DNA of 64,000 nucleotides from DATMNR01 sp963702765 (GCA_963702765.1 CAVPEB010000033.1:88698-152697), one strand, 5' to 3'. Numbered from the stretch's first letter, positions 19,704 through 28,551 are shown. The notes: generated from the letters alone by a model not told the origin. A program made the numbers and translations.

Positions 19704-20229
19704 AAGTTTTTCTTTTCTGACACTTCTATTGCTGCATTCAGCAGAGGCATTATTTTAGATCTCGCGGCGAACCATCCCACATAGTCCTCTTCTTTTTTAT
19801 GCCCATTAAGGGGTATTTGATGTGAGGCAAAGGTACCAAATACTCAAGTATTTGTCAATGGAATTATCTCGACTTCGTGCCCTTTTCGCGCTCAGTATAC
19901 GTCATTGATATATACACATCGAAGCAGCAAAGACTGAGTTTTCCCCGCACTGATTGCACTTCGCTCTCCATCCAACATGTTCGTGTCCCCCAATAGTTCC
20001 AATAACGCCCCTACAGTATCACAGCTTACCCATTGCCGTAGAACTTGCCATATAGATTTGTGACAACTTTGTGTGAGTGAGACGACAGTTTGTGATGGAA
20101 CTGGTGAGATGTCTGTTTTATCCTTTAGGATGGGAGGTTGTGAGTGAGTGATGAAGTGCCTGCAAATCGTTGTGTAGGAACTGGGGGAGGAAATCCGCTC
20201 TCCCCACACTCCTCACGAAGGAGGAACAC
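19704..20229. other. Intergenic gap upstream of hsdM and of the WD40 gene
   Basis: This 526-base stretch separates two divergent genes. I see no ORF with coding character, no RNA family and no clear operator. It must hold the promoters of hsdM (minus strand) and of the WD40 gene (plus strand), but no consensus pair stands out. Confidence 0.5.
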
Positions 20230-21315
20230 ATGAAAAGCATAGTACTCAACCCCAAAAATCGGCGGCTTCTCTCTGCCTTTGGGGGGCTACTCCTTGTGGT
20301 AGCTCTCGTTCTTGTGGCACGTTGGAGTACTCAGACTGGTTCTTCTACTCCTACCCCTGCGTCTCACACACCCGGAACAAAGGTCTGCACGTACAAAGGG
20401 CACTCAGATGTTGTCAGTGAACTTGCCTGGTCGCCTGATGGCAAATACATTGCTTCAGGAGGCCCCGATCACACGCTCCAGGTGTGGGAGGCGATGACGG
20501 GCAAACATATCCGATCAATCAATGTGTTACTCAACGTAAAGTCTGATTATGGCGGCATGACCTTTGCCTGGTCGCCTAATAGCAAGTATCTTGTGGCAGG
20601 GTTTTCTGACAATACGGCAAAAGTCGTCAATGTCATGACAGGGGAGTTCACATTGACCTACACAGGCCATACAGCTTCTGTCAACCAGGTTGCCTGGTCG
20701 CCTGATGGCAAATACATTGCTTCAGCTAGTAGTGACAAGACCATCCAGGTATGGGATGCCATGACGGGAAAGCTTCTATTAACTTACACAGTGCATCCAA
20801 ACGATATTGGCAATCTCATCTGGTCGCCTGATAGCAAATATATTGCTTCGGGAGGTGATGATAAGACCATCCAGGTATGGGACGCCATGTCGGGAAAGCT
20901 GCGACTGACCTATACAGGACATGCAGATACAGCTTGGCCACTTGCCTGGTCGCCTGATGGCAAATATATCGCTTCGGGGAGCTGGGACGGGACAACCCAG
21001 GTGTGGGATGCCATGACGGGCACTCGTATCCATACCTTTGAAGGAATTTCTGTTTTCGCCTGGTCGCCTGACGGCACATATATTGCTTTGGGTAGCATTG
21101 GCAAAGCAGGCGAAAGGTATGGCGACAGTGATGCCCATGTAGTGGATGCCACAACGTGGAGTACCCTGTTGACCTACACTGGCCATGCACAAAGTTATGT
21201 CAAAGATGGCTTCTTCATTGCACAAAATGTTATGGCTGTCGTCTGGTCGCCTGATGGCACATATATTGCCTCAGGAAGTAGTGACAAAACTGTACAGGTG
21301 TGGATTGCGCCGTAA
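20230..21315 (+). CDS. Membrane-anchored WD40 beta-propeller protein
   Basis: A 361-residue protein. Residues 10-32 form one hydrophobic anchor (LLSAFGGLLLVVALVLVARW), followed by a Ser/Thr/Pro-rich linker and about seven WD40 blades with the pattern AWSPDGKYIASGSxDxTxQVWDAMTG. The topology suggests a propeller displayed outside the membrane as a protein-interaction platform. GGAGGAA seven bases before ATG 20230 fixes the start. The blades are close copies in DNA too (GCCTGGTCGCCTGATGGCAA recurs), so blade number may vary. The ligand is unknown. Confidence 0.85.
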   Translation: MKSIVLNPKNRRLLSAFGGLLLVVALVLVARWSTQTGSSTPTPASHTPGTKVCTYKGHSDVVSELAWSPDGKYIASGGPDHTLQVWEAMTGKHIRSINVLLNVKSDYGGMTFAWSPNSKYLVAGFSDNTAKVVNVMTGEFTLTYTGHTASVNQVAWSPDGKYIASASSDKTIQVWDAMTGKLLLTYTVHPNDIGNLIWSPDSKYIASGGDDKTIQVWDAMSGKLRLTYTGHADTAWPLAWSPDGKYIASGSWDGTTQVWDAMTGTRIHTFEGISVFAWSPDGTYIALGSIGKAGERYGDSDAHVVDATTWSTLLTYTGHAQSYVKDGFFIAQNVMAVVWSPDGTYIASGSSDKTVQVWIAP

Positions 21316-21586
21316 TTATGGCAGAAACCGGTTCCTGACTGTAAAATTCGTTACGTTTGAAGCGCGGTTTTCCTCCTACAGGGAGATGCACTCGTACGAG
21401 GCCGCGCTTGTGTCATGTGTATGTGAGAATACAGGTTGGGTGTGTACGTCTGATACGTTCTGATTGGCAATCGAGATAATGAGTAAACAACGTATCAAAA
21501 AGCTAATGAAAGAATACGTTGTGTACGTTCTGGACGCTCTAAAAAGTTGGTCGAGATAAATTGGTTGAAACAACATTTCAACCAAT

Positions 21587-21890
21587 TGACCCTCGTGTAG
21601 GGACAGGTGCTGGGTGAGGAATGGCGGGGGCGCTTGCGCTCAATACCTCTCACTTAAGAAAATGTGCGACTCAAAAAAAGCAAATTCGCAAGCTCACATT
21701 GATGGTTTTAATCTCTGCCATAGAGAGCTAAAAATCCCTTAAGTGAGAGGTATTGGCGCTTGCGCTGTCCTGGTGCCTCACTCCGAAGAAGTTTTTCTCT
21801 TGCCGCTGAATTGGAGCTTGCGCTGTCCAGGCCCCTTCGCACGAGGCATGATGGGGGCGCTTGTACTGTCCTGCTGCCCTTCGGACTGAA
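21587..21890. repeat. MITE-like dispersed repeat R1 (CGCTTGCGCTGTCC family), interrupted
   Basis: The repeat starts CCTCGTGTAGGGACAGGTGCTG and holds three copies of a unit containing GCTTGCGCTGTCC or a close variant. It is interrupted at 21641-21755 by a 115-bp mobile element. Related copies are at 35804-37570 (interrupted by an IS), 39563-39750 and 43597-43713. In this copy the outer inverted ends are poorly preserved; an 11-bp perfect hairpin lies just left, at 21560-21586. The remainder of the gap 21316-21586 shows nothing recognisable. Confidence 0.65.
21641..21755. mobile_element. 115-bp non-autonomous derivative (MITE) of the IS4-like element
   Basis: The ends are CAATACCTCTCACTTAAG and its reverse complement. 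They differ by one base from the ends of the transposase-bearing element at 35857-37402. The insertion is flanked by the 11-bp direct repeat GCGCTTGCGCT (21630-21640 and 21756-21766). There is no coding capacity; it would need transposase in trans. Confidence 0.8.
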
Positions 21891-21894
21891 TTGG

Positions 21895-22017
21895 CTATTT
21901 TTCTTTTTGTTTTCTTTGGTAGATCTTGTGCCACTCCATAAGTTGCAATGTGCTAGCAACTGAACTTGGTACAGCGATCAAGACAGTAAGGAGCGTAAAC
22001 CAGAGTGATACATTCAT
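21895..22017 (-). CDS. 40-residue single-pass membrane peptide
   Basis: ATG 22017 is preceded by GGAGG with a spacing of six to eight bases. The product starts MNVSLWFTLLTVLIAVPSS and ends in a strongly basic tail (YQRKQKEK): one membrane helix of about 20 residues, then a charged cytoplasmic end. A shortened relative lies at 27192-27263 on the same strand, with the first 13 residues conserved. Conservation between two copies and the good ribosome site argue that it is translated. Function unknown; small regulators, toxins and transporter accessory peptides all look like this. Confidence 0.55.
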   Translation of the reverse strand: MNVSLWFTLLTVLIAVPSSVASTLQLMEWHKIYQRKQKEK

Positions 22018-22217
22018 ACCATTCCTCCATATTAAACAGAGGAACAGTTAACTTACTTATAGGCTAAATCGTAACGAGTTCTGAAGTAGCGCTAAAGTTT
22101 GATAAAACCTATGAGCCAAAGAGCTCAGATGAGGTTCAGCTACTTATAAATTCTCGTATTTGATTGCCTGAAAGCAGGCGGACTGTTCTTGAACGAAGTG
22201 AGATCGATGATTAGCAG

Positions 22218-22880
22218 TTAGCTTGCCAGCTTCTGATGTACATTTCGATGTGTGTCAATCTCATCGTCAACGTCTTTGATTATTTTACTCAGAAGATCAA
22301 TTCCTTCGGTAAGTATAAATTTTGTAACGTTAACCGATTTTCCCGCCATCTTTGCCAACTCCGAATACTTCACCTCATGAAAAAGGTAAACTTTAACCAG
22401 GTCTCGATATCCTTCCGGGAGCTTATTCACACATTCGAAAATGTATCGTTCATGTTCGGCTGCTAATGTCGCTAATTCCGGTTGTTTAGCTTCATCATAA
22501 TCGTTCGGGTCAATTACCAGTTCCTCAATCGAATCTACCACAAGGTCTTTCTTCCCTTTGCGCTTTCTATTGATCACGATATTTTTGGTAATCGTAAAGA
22601 GCCATCCTTTTAATGATTTTATAGAAAGGATCTTCTCGGGATACTTCAATATAGCTAGAAGAACATTAATAAATGTCTCTTGAACAATATCTTCGGCATC
22701 TTCACGATTTCGCACCATTTGATAAGCTCTTTTATAAACTAGAATATGGTACTTTAAAAAGAGCAGTTCAAAGTTGTCGTATAAATTTTTGACAAGGAGA
22801 CTCAAGAGCATCTCCTCGTCCAGAGCACCCACTAATTGAGTGAGTTGTTTCTTTGTGTCATCACTATTGAGTTGTGCCAT
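22218..22880 (-). CDS. RNA polymerase sigma factor, sigma-70 family (ECF-like)
   Basis: A 220-residue protein with a region 2 helix set (AYQMVRNREDAEDIVQETFINV) and the -10-reading SLKGWLFTITKNIVINRKRK, then a charged linker and a region 4-like helical end (LPEGYRDLVKVYLFHEVKYSELAKMAGKS). Region 4 is the expected position of -35 recognition. No anti-sigma gene is adjacent, which is unusual for ECF factors. The start MAQLNSDD has GGGGAG eight bases upstream and is preferred to an ATG 33 bases earlier. The targets are unknown. Confidence 0.85.
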   Translation of the reverse strand: MAQLNSDDTKKQLTQLVGALDEEMLLSLLVKNLYDNFELLFLKYHILVYKRAYQMVRNREDAEDIVQETFINVLLAILKYPEKILSIKSLKGWLFTITKNIVINRKRKGKKDLVVDSIEELVIDPNDYDEAKQPELATLAAEHERYIFECVNKLPEGYRDLVKVYLFHEVKYSELAKMAGKSVNVTKFILTEGIDLLSKIIKDVDDEIDTHRNVHQKLAS

Positions 22881-23329
22881 ACGTTTTCTCCCCTTACATG
22901 ACTTAGAAAACATAGATGAAACGTCTAAACGAGAGATCTAAACTTTCCTTTTTCGGTGTTTAGTCTCTTTTTGTCCGAGTTACATAGATAGACAAAAATG
23001 ACGAAGAAAAAACTGGGTTTATAGCCCATTTGGGTACTTCAAAGTCGATTCACAATATGAGGTAACAAAAGAAGCAGTTTTTGCTCACGAAGTAAGCACA
23101 ACAATATACAAGAGGCCAGAACAAGAAGTTACGAAAAAGTTAATAGTGAGCAACTTTCTAAGACGAATGAGATTACTTTCTCAATCGTTTTCACGAAGAT
23201 TACTCATTGCAATAATTATGTTAAGAACATAATACTTGATATGAACTCAGAATTATAGTAATTAGCCCAAAAATACTATGTACCATCAATTAAAATATCC
23301 AATCTAGATTCTGATGCCAGGAAAGCGAA
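22881..23329. other. AT-rich intergenic gap, no gene seen
   Basis: This stretch lies upstream of the sigma factor and before the hsdM remnant. It contains stop codons in all frames and no recognisable RNA, repeat or palindrome. It presumably includes the sigma-factor promoter. Confidence 0.5.
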
Positions 23330-23545
23330 GGGTTCCACTCCTTCAGCTACGATGAATTACTCAAACGAGATAAAGTCAGTCTCGACCTCTTCTGGCTGCG
23401 CGATGAAAGCCTTGAAGGTGCCGATACCTTACCCTCACCCGATGTGCTTGCTGCAAGTATTGTCGAAGACTTGCAAACAGCTTTGGAACAATTTATGGCT
23501 ATTAGCGAGGATTTGAGTGGAGGTATTTCAGTGAGTGAGACATAA
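23330..23545 (+). pseudogene. C-terminal remnant of a second hsdM
   Basis: The frame reads GFHSFSYDELLKRDKVSLD, FWLRDESLEGADTLPSPDVL and VEDLQTALEQFMAISEDL before a TAA at 23545. This is the conserved C-terminal end of type I N6-adenine methyltransferases of a class unlike the complete hsdM at 17670. There is no start codon or upstream domain; the remaining 72 codons are an orphan tail. A terminator hairpin follows. A 64-base piece of the same tail recurs at 30246. Confidence 0.75.
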
Positions 23546-23548
23546 TGA

Positions 23549-23590
23549 CAAACTGGCGAGTTTCCTAATTGGAGACTCGCCAGTTTGTTT
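23549..23590 (+). terminator. Terminator hairpin after the hsdM remnant
   Basis: CAAACTGGCGAGT (23549-23561) pairs perfectly with ACTCGCCAGTTTG (23575-23587) around a 13-base loop and is followed by a short T run. It was probably the terminator of the lost R-M operon. Confidence 0.6.
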
Positions 23591-23686
23591 CGCCTATTGG
23601 CTACTTTTCTAGTCGCTTGCTTTTATAGTTATTGTGCTACTTTATAAGCTATAGAGAACGGCTGCACCTGCAATTTTTTACGCTGC

Positions 23687-25213
23687 TCATTCGCGTCTCC
23701 CTCTCTCCTGGAGTACATGTATCCACAACGCTCGTACCTGCCCCTGCGGATCATTGACCACGTGCGGAGCGTCGCTGAAGATCATGGTGGCGCGCCTGTC
23801 CAGATCGTAGGGCGGCCACTCTGGCAGGCTGGCGATGGCAGGATTGCCGATGCGGATAAAAGCGGCCCATGATGCGTGCATCAGGTCGGAAAGCTTCTGC
23901 CTGCCTGGCGAGTCGCCGGTAAACATGCGAGAGAGTTCCACGTCGAGGGTATTGAAAACGAAGGGGATATCCATGGCGTGCGCGGCTCCCAGGACACCGC
24001 CAAAGGCTGGTGATTCCCAGTCAAAGCGATACATCCAGACTGGCGCTCCCTGCCGGACCTGCCCTTCAGCCAGGCGAATAGCCGGCAAGCGGAAGACCAG
24101 GTCGCTCATGATATCAATCCAGGCCAACTCCGGCGATGTATCGGCTCGCGCTTCCGTGTACATGGCGAGCGCAGGCTTCGCCTCATCACCAAAGATCTGA
24201 TTGAGCTGCTCCTCATCCACCTTTGGCCCTCCGCTCATCAGAGCGAACAGGCGCCATTCATCGCGATTGGTTCCCGCCAGGATCGCCACCTTGGCGGCCG
24301 ACCCCTGTGCGATCATGGCTAACGGATGCTGCGGCAGGGTCTCGCCGTCTATCATCGGGCTGTAGGCCTGGATGCCTCCAAACTCACGTCCCAGCTCTGG
24401 CTGAACCTTGAGCAAGGTCTCAAATGGCACATCCGCCACGGCTGCAAGCTGGGAGGTCTCCAGGCCGAGCTTTGCCAGCAGCGCCTGCGCGACGTGTGTG
24501 GCCTGTGGACGAGTCACCAGGTTGCCAGCAGCCCCGCTTTGCAGGATCGCGCGCTGGAAGAGACCTTGTGCTGCTGGCATCCCCAGCAGGGCTCCAATGC
24601 TCATCGCCCCCGCCGACTCGCCCATCACCGTCACCTGGTCGGGATCACCTCCGAAGGCGGCGATATTCTCACGCACCCACTCGAGGGCCGCGATCTGATC
24701 GAGCAGGCCGCAATTGCCCGTATAGCTCGCATCTGCTCCGGCCAGGTCCCTGAGGTAGACAAAACCCAGGATCCCCAGCCGGTAGTTGAGCGACACCACG
24801 ACGATGTTGTGATTGGCGGCAAACGACGTCCCGTCATACCAGGGATCGGACGCCGAGCCGAGCGTGAAGGCTCCGCCGTGAATGTAGACCATCACCGGGC
24901 GCTTCTCCTGATCAGCGCCCGGTGACCAGATATTGAGGTACAGACAATCCTCGCTCATCGGGCGCTGCTCTACGGCTCTCTCTGCTCCTATCGCTCCTAC
25001 CATGCTCGCCCCCATCTCCGGCACCTGAGGCGCCATGGGGCTAAATTTTGTTGTATCGCGCACGCCCGTCCATGGCTCAGGCGACTGCGGTACTCGAAAA
25101 CGACGCTGGCCGGTGGGAGGCTGCGCGAAAGGAATGCCTTTCCAGACGCTGATCGAGCCTTGCTCGCTGCCCTGTACTTTCCCATACCGTGTCTCAACGA
25201 TCAGATCACTCAT
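23687..25213 (-). CDS. Type B carboxylesterase / lipase
   Basis: A 508-residue member of the carboxylesterase type B family (PnbA-like). Signatures: EDCLYLNIW near residue 90, oxyanion GGAF in VYIHGGAFTLGS, nucleophile elbow VTVMGESAGAMS with Ser near residue 200, and the catalytic His in AAHAMDIPFVF. It hydrolyses carboxylic esters, usually of small aromatic or aliphatic alcohols. No signal peptide is present, so it is probably cytoplasmic. The length is normal for the family and the frame is intact. The gene is GC-richer than its flanks, which may reflect a separate origin. Confidence 0.9.
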   Translation of the reverse strand: MSDLIVETRYGKVQGSEQGSISVWKGIPFAQPPTGQRRFRVPQSPEPWTGVRDTTKFSPMAPQVPEMGASMVGAIGAERAVEQRPMSEDCLYLNIWSPGADQEKRPVMVYIHGGAFTLGSASDPWYDGTSFAANHNIVVVSLNYRLGILGFVYLRDLAGADASYTGNCGLLDQIAALEWVRENIAAFGGDPDQVTVMGESAGAMSIGALLGMPAAQGLFQRAILQSGAAGNLVTRPQATHVAQALLAKLGLETSQLAAVADVPFETLLKVQPELGREFGGIQAYSPMIDGETLPQHPLAMIAQGSAAKVAILAGTNRDEWRLFALMSGGPKVDEEQLNQIFGDEAKPALAMYTEARADTSPELAWIDIMSDLVFRLPAIRLAEGQVRQGAPVWMYRFDWESPAFGGVLGAAHAMDIPFVFNTLDVELSRMFTGDSPGRQKLSDLMHASWAAFIRIGNPAIASLPEWPPYDLDRRATMIFSDAPHVVNDPQGQVRALWIHVLQERGRRE

Positions 25214-25337
25214 CTTTTTGCTCCTGCTGTTTTTCTCTATATCTCTGTGACGGAATTGCCCCTATGATAGGCAGAACTTCATGAGTCAGGTGTCATTTCA
25301 GATGGAATGTACACCTGAGTAAGCCACAATGACTATT

Positions 25338-25480
25338 GTGAAGTACCCCGTGCCTAGAAGGCAGGGGCTTCGACAGACTCCCCACGCGGAAGAATCTGTG
25401 GGACACTTCCTGCCCCAGCATGTTTTTTGAGTATATTCTTCGCGGCGTTGGTATCCCGGTCGAGTTCACATCCACATGCG
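25338..25480 (-). ncRNA. Putative omega (reRNA) guide RNA of TnpB
   Basis: In IS605 elements the guide RNA of TnpB overlaps the 3' end of tnpB and runs to the right end of the element, with the adjacent flank serving as guide. Here the minus strand from about 25480 through the right-end hairpin to TTCAC at 25338 fits that layout, and the guide would be read from the flank below 25338. This is inferred from family knowledge; no transcript boundary can be seen. Confidence 0.5.
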
Positions 25481-26550
25481 CACGAATGCCAACGTTCCTC
25501 CAGAGTTTTAGGGCTGATTACACCGCACTTGGAGCAAATCTGTGAGGTGTACTTGGGGTTCACGAACGCAACCACACGACCGGCACTCGCAGCCTTGACT
25601 TGTAGCATTTCTGTGAACATGCCCCAACCTGCATCACTGATGCTCTTGTTTAATCCGCCTTTTACAGCGGCTCCATTGGGGAGGTAGTGCCCGGTTTCTT
25701 CATCCTGTTTGGGCTTGGGTCGCTTGATTAAATTCTTGGTCTGGAGTTCCTCTAGCACAATCACTTGATAGCGGTTGACCAGCTTGCGCGTTGCCTTATG
25801 CGCAAAATCGCGGCGTTGATTGCGTACCTTGCGATGCGCCTTGGCCACTGCTTTTACGGCCGCGGCTCTGCGATGTGAACCCCGCTTCTTACGAGACAAT
25901 GCCTCTTGCAGCTTCTTGAGCTTCTTCTCTGCCTTCCGGTAGTGGCGCGGCGATTCAAGAAACTCACCATTGGAGAGCGCGGCGAAGTGAATAATGCCCA
26001 GGTCTATACCCACATCTTCAAGGCTCACCGGCAACTGTTCAGGCTGGTTCATCTCACAGGAGAGGATCACATACCACTGCCCCGCTTCGTGCTTAATGGT
26101 ACAGGTCTTGATGGTTCCCTCTACTTTGCGATGGACTTTGAATCGAAGTGTCCCAATTTTGGAGAGGGTAATCTTCTTCTCTTCCAGTGCAATACCTGAT
26201 TGGGGGTAGGTAAAGCTATCATAGCGATTGCGTCCCTGAAATCGTGGATACCCCGGGGTCTGGCCTTCGTTCACACGTCGGAAGAAGTTGTCAAAAGCTC
26301 GCTTCAGCCGCAAGAGCACATCCTGTAATACTTGCGAGTAGATGTCGTTATATTCTGGCCTGATCTCTTTGATCTCTGGTAAATCGCGCTTCTGCTCATA
26401 GTAGCTGATAGATTTCCCAGCCATGCGATACGCTTCTTTGCGTTCGGAGAGCGCTGCGTTGTAGAGTTCTCGGCACCTGTTCAATGTCCAGAAGAGTTTT
26501 TCTTCCTGCTGCTTGTTGGGAGACAGCCGAAATTTGTATGCTTTTCTCAT
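25354..26550 (-). CDS. tnpB: RNA-guided endonuclease TnpB
   Basis: A 398-residue TnpB. The N-terminal wedge/REC part begins MRKAYKFRLSPNKQQEEK, followed by a RuvC fold with the three acidic motifs: VGIDLGIIHFAAL (Asp), VLEELQTKNL (Glu) and CELDRDTNAAKNIL (Asp). A zinc-binding CSKCG...CACGC insert lies before the last motif. All catalytic residues are present. TnpB uses omega RNA to cut DNA at the empty donor site and helps the element persist. The start overlaps the tnpA stop by four bases; an upstream in-frame extension is inside tnpA and is rejected. Confidence 0.93.
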   Translation of the reverse strand: MRKAYKFRLSPNKQQEEKLFWTLNRCRELYNAALSERKEAYRMAGKSISYYEQKRDLPEIKEIRPEYNDIYSQVLQDVLLRLKRAFDNFFRRVNEGQTPGYPRFQGRNRYDSFTYPQSGIALEEKKITLSKIGTLRFKVHRKVEGTIKTCTIKHEAGQWYVILSCEMNQPEQLPVSLEDVGIDLGIIHFAALSNGEFLESPRHYRKAEKKLKKLQEALSRKKRGSHRRAAAVKAVAKAHRKVRNQRRDFAHKATRKLVNRYQVIVLEELQTKNLIKRPKPKQDEETGHYLPNGAAVKGGLNKSISDAGWGMFTEMLQVKAASAGRVVAFVNPKYTSQICSKCGVISPKTLEERWHSCACGCELDRDTNAAKNILKKHAGAGSVPQILPRGESVEAPAF

Positions 26551-26945
26551 CGGTTTTTCTGTCCCTCCACGTAGCGTTTCAGTGTTTCCAGGGTCACGCC
26601 CCCGGTCGTCGCGCAAAAATACGAGTTGGTCCAGAGACTTGGCAAACGGCGCTTTAAGTGCGGAAATTCCTGCCGAAGAGAGCGGCTACTGGTTCCCTTG
26701 AGGTATTTCACGAGTCGATGGATGCCAAAATGGGGATCACAGCCAACCAGTAAATGCACGTGATCGGGCATGACCTCCATTTCCACCAGTTCCTGACCCC
26801 ATTGCTTGATGGTTTCCATGAGAATCGTTTCCAAGCGTTCATCTACTCCGTTCACCAGCACCTTGCGCCGATATTTGGGACAAAATACCACATGATAATG
26901 ACAGTTATACGCTATGTTGTTATTTGTTTTCAATTCATATTTCAT
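26547..26945 (-). CDS. tnpA: Y1 (HUH) transposase TnpA of IS200/IS605
   Basis: A 132-residue single-strand transposase. It carries YHVVFCPKYRRKVL, the HUH metal motif in MPDHVHLLVG, and the C-terminal helix containing the nucleophile region TLETLKRYVEGQ (Tyr in KRYVE). It excises and inserts the element as single-stranded DNA next to a short target. ATG 26945 is chosen; a GTG 18 bases upstream is in frame but lies at the foot of the 26960-27000 hairpin. A Shine-Dalgarno site is not evident, consistent with the low expression typical of these elements. Confidence 0.92.
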   Translation of the reverse strand: MKYELKTNNNIAYNCHYHVVFCPKYRRKVLVNGVDERLETILMETIKQWGQELVEMEVMPDHVHLLVGCDPHFGIHRLVKYLKGTSSRSLRQEFPHLKRRLPSLWTNSYFCATTGGVTLETLKRYVEGQKNR

Positions 26946-26959
26946 ACAGGAATTATATC

Positions 26960-27000
26960 TCACAAACGATAGATATGCTTGACATATCTATCGTTTGTGA
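26960..27000. promoter_or_regulatory. Perfect 18-bp hairpin in front of tnpA
   Basis: Bases 26960-26977 and 26983-27000 are exact reverse complements around CTTGA. It lies between the left-end hairpin and the tnpA start, where IS200 carries structures that stop outside transcription and hide the ribosome site. A similar damping role is likely here. Confidence 0.6.
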
Positions 27001-27191
27001 GTGCGCCTTATATCCCCTGCCTGAAGGCCAGGGGGCTTACGGCGCAGAAGCTAAATCCAGTACGACTTTTATCGCAAGACTTGGATCTGAAGCAGTCTCA
27101 AGAGCATGCCAAATTACAAGGCGCTAATGAATGAAGCTAGATGGGGAACAGTTTTTCAAACAGTTCATGGTTGTGCTGCTCACTCTTCATC

Positions 27192-27263
27192 CTAAAACCT
27201 GCTACTTGTCACCTCATTTACCTTCAAGATAGTAATAAGCGTAAGCCAGAGTGATAAATTCAT
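27192..27263 (-). pseudogene. Shortened second copy of the 40-residue membrane peptide
   Basis: The ATG at 27263 opens MNLSLWLTLITIL, aligned with MNVSLWFTLLTVL of the gene at 21895, but the sequence then diverges into KVNEVTSSRF and stops at 27192 without the basic tail. There is no Shine-Dalgarno site. Probably a remnant of a duplicated peptide gene. Confidence 0.45.
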
Positions 27264-27474
27264 AGTAAAATCAATTCGTGTTCACTTTGTCGGCTACACC
27301 TTGTGATCCAAATGTGACGAAACCGAGACTGCCTGTGATGAATTCGTGAGCGAACGAGGGTATTCTTCCTCAGTGGGTAATGTGAAACGATGTTTCCCCT
27401 GTAGGATATGAGATCTCCCCATAAACTTGTGTGCGTACGCAAGCTGTTGCAACGAAGCAAAGAAAGGAACGAGC

Positions 27475-28524
27475 ATGAAAGCTTTTGTCATGAAAGTTAT
27501 CGGCCAGGTGGGCTTCATGGAGAAACCCATTCCCCATCCAGGTCCAAACGACGCCATCGTCAGAACGACCAAAGCCCTCATTTGTACCTCGGACTCCCAT
27601 ACCGTAGGCGGTGCCGTCGGCCCGCGAGAGAACCTGACCCTGGGACACGAAGCGGTAGGCATCGTCCATGAAGTGGGCAGCAACGTCAAGCTTTTCAAGC
27701 CAGGTGATCGCGTCCTGGTTGGTGCAATCACTCCGGATTGGGGCGATCCTGCCTCGCAGGCTGGTCACTCCTCCCAATCTGGTGCGCCTCTGGGAGGATG
27801 GAAATTCTCCAATACGAAGGATGGCGTGTTTGCCGAGTACTTCCATGTCAACGAGGCCGATGCGAATATGGCCCGTATTCCTGCCAGCGTGCCAGATGAG
27901 GTGGCGGTCTACTGTGCCGACATGCTCTCAACCGGGTTCATGGGCGCAGAGAACGGCAATATTCCTATCGGTGGAACAGTCGCTATCTTCGCAGAGGGTC
28001 CTGTGGGACTGATGGCAACAGTAGGGGCGAAGTTGCGTGGGGCCGGGCTGATCATCGGCGTCGAAGCCGTCCCGAGCCGACAAGAACTGGCGCGCACCTA
28101 TGGTGCAGATGTGATCGCTGATTTCTCCAAAGAGGACGTTGTCCAGCGCATCCTCGACCTGACAGATGGACAGGGTGTAGACACAGCGATCGAGGCGCTC
28201 GGAGCGGATATCACCTTCCAGAATGCGATCAAAGTCACGAAAGCCGGCGGCACCATCTCCAATCTTGGCTATCACGGCCAGGGTGACTTCGTGCATATCC
28301 CCCGCGTTGAGTGGGGAGTCGGCATGGCGGAAAAGACCATAACGACCGGTCTGTGTCCTGGTGGTCGTTTGCGCATGGAACGACTCCTGCGCGTGCTTGA
28401 GATGAAGCGAGTCGATCCCACGCTCTTGACGACCCATACCTTCCAATTTGACGAGATGGAGAGAGCATTCGAGATTATGGACAAAAAACTCGATGGTGTC
28501 CTCAAGCCGCTCATCGTTTTCTAG
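27475..28524 (+). CDS. Zinc-dependent secondary alcohol dehydrogenase (isopropanol-dehydrogenase-like)
   Basis: A 349-residue enzyme close in pattern to the thermophile NADP-dependent secondary alcohol dehydrogenases: DAIVRTTKALICTSDSH, LGHEAVGIVHEVG, WKFSNTKDGVFAEYFHV, KLRGAGLIIGV and LCPGGRLRMERLL. The catalytic zinc ligands are visible as Cys37, His58 and Asp149. In the coenzyme loop the classic Gly-Ser-Arg that holds the NADP phosphate is Glu-Ala-Val (IIGVEAVPSRQ), which suggests NAD preference. The start ATG 27475 follows AAAGGAACGAGC. It interconverts small ketones and secondary alcohols. A 12-bp hairpin follows the stop. Confidence 0.88.
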   Translation: MKAFVMKVIGQVGFMEKPIPHPGPNDAIVRTTKALICTSDSHTVGGAVGPRENLTLGHEAVGIVHEVGSNVKLFKPGDRVLVGAITPDWGDPASQAGHSSQSGAPLGGWKFSNTKDGVFAEYFHVNEADANMARIPASVPDEVAVYCADMLSTGFMGAENGNIPIGGTVAIFAEGPVGLMATVGAKLRGAGLIIGVEAVPSRQELARTYGADVIADFSKEDVVQRILDLTDGQGVDTAIEALGADITFQNAIKVTKAGGTISNLGYHGQGDFVHIPRVEWGVGMAEKTITTGLCPGGRLRMERLLRVLEMKRVDPTLLTTHTFQFDEMERAFEIMDKKLDGVLKPLIVF

Positions 28525-28551
28525 CAAAGATTCCACAGTTATACATGTTTC

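Larger units (their letters stand above)
25338..27050 (-). mobile_element. IS200/IS605-family element with tnpA and tnpB
   Basis: On the minus strand the element has a left-end imperfect hairpin (27014-27035, CCCCTGCCTGAAGGCCAGGGG on the plus strand, with a bulge), then tnpA and tnpB overlapping by ATGA. The right-end hairpin (CCCCGTGCCTAGAAGGCAGGGG at 25346-25367) is similar and is followed by the terminal TTCAC at 25342-25338. Subterminal imperfect hairpins and no terminal inverted repeats are the family signature. The exact left boundary is uncertain by about 20 bases. Both genes are intact, so it may be active. Confidence 0.85.

Noticed and set aside
20230..21315. Repeated 120-130-base blocks as a possible CRISPR or tandem array
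   Set aside because: The repeats are in frame and encode WD40 blades; there are no spacers.
24326..24925. 199-codon frame opposite the carboxylesterase
   Set aside because: It is a shadow of a GC-rich gene whose catalytic motifs on the other strand are complete.
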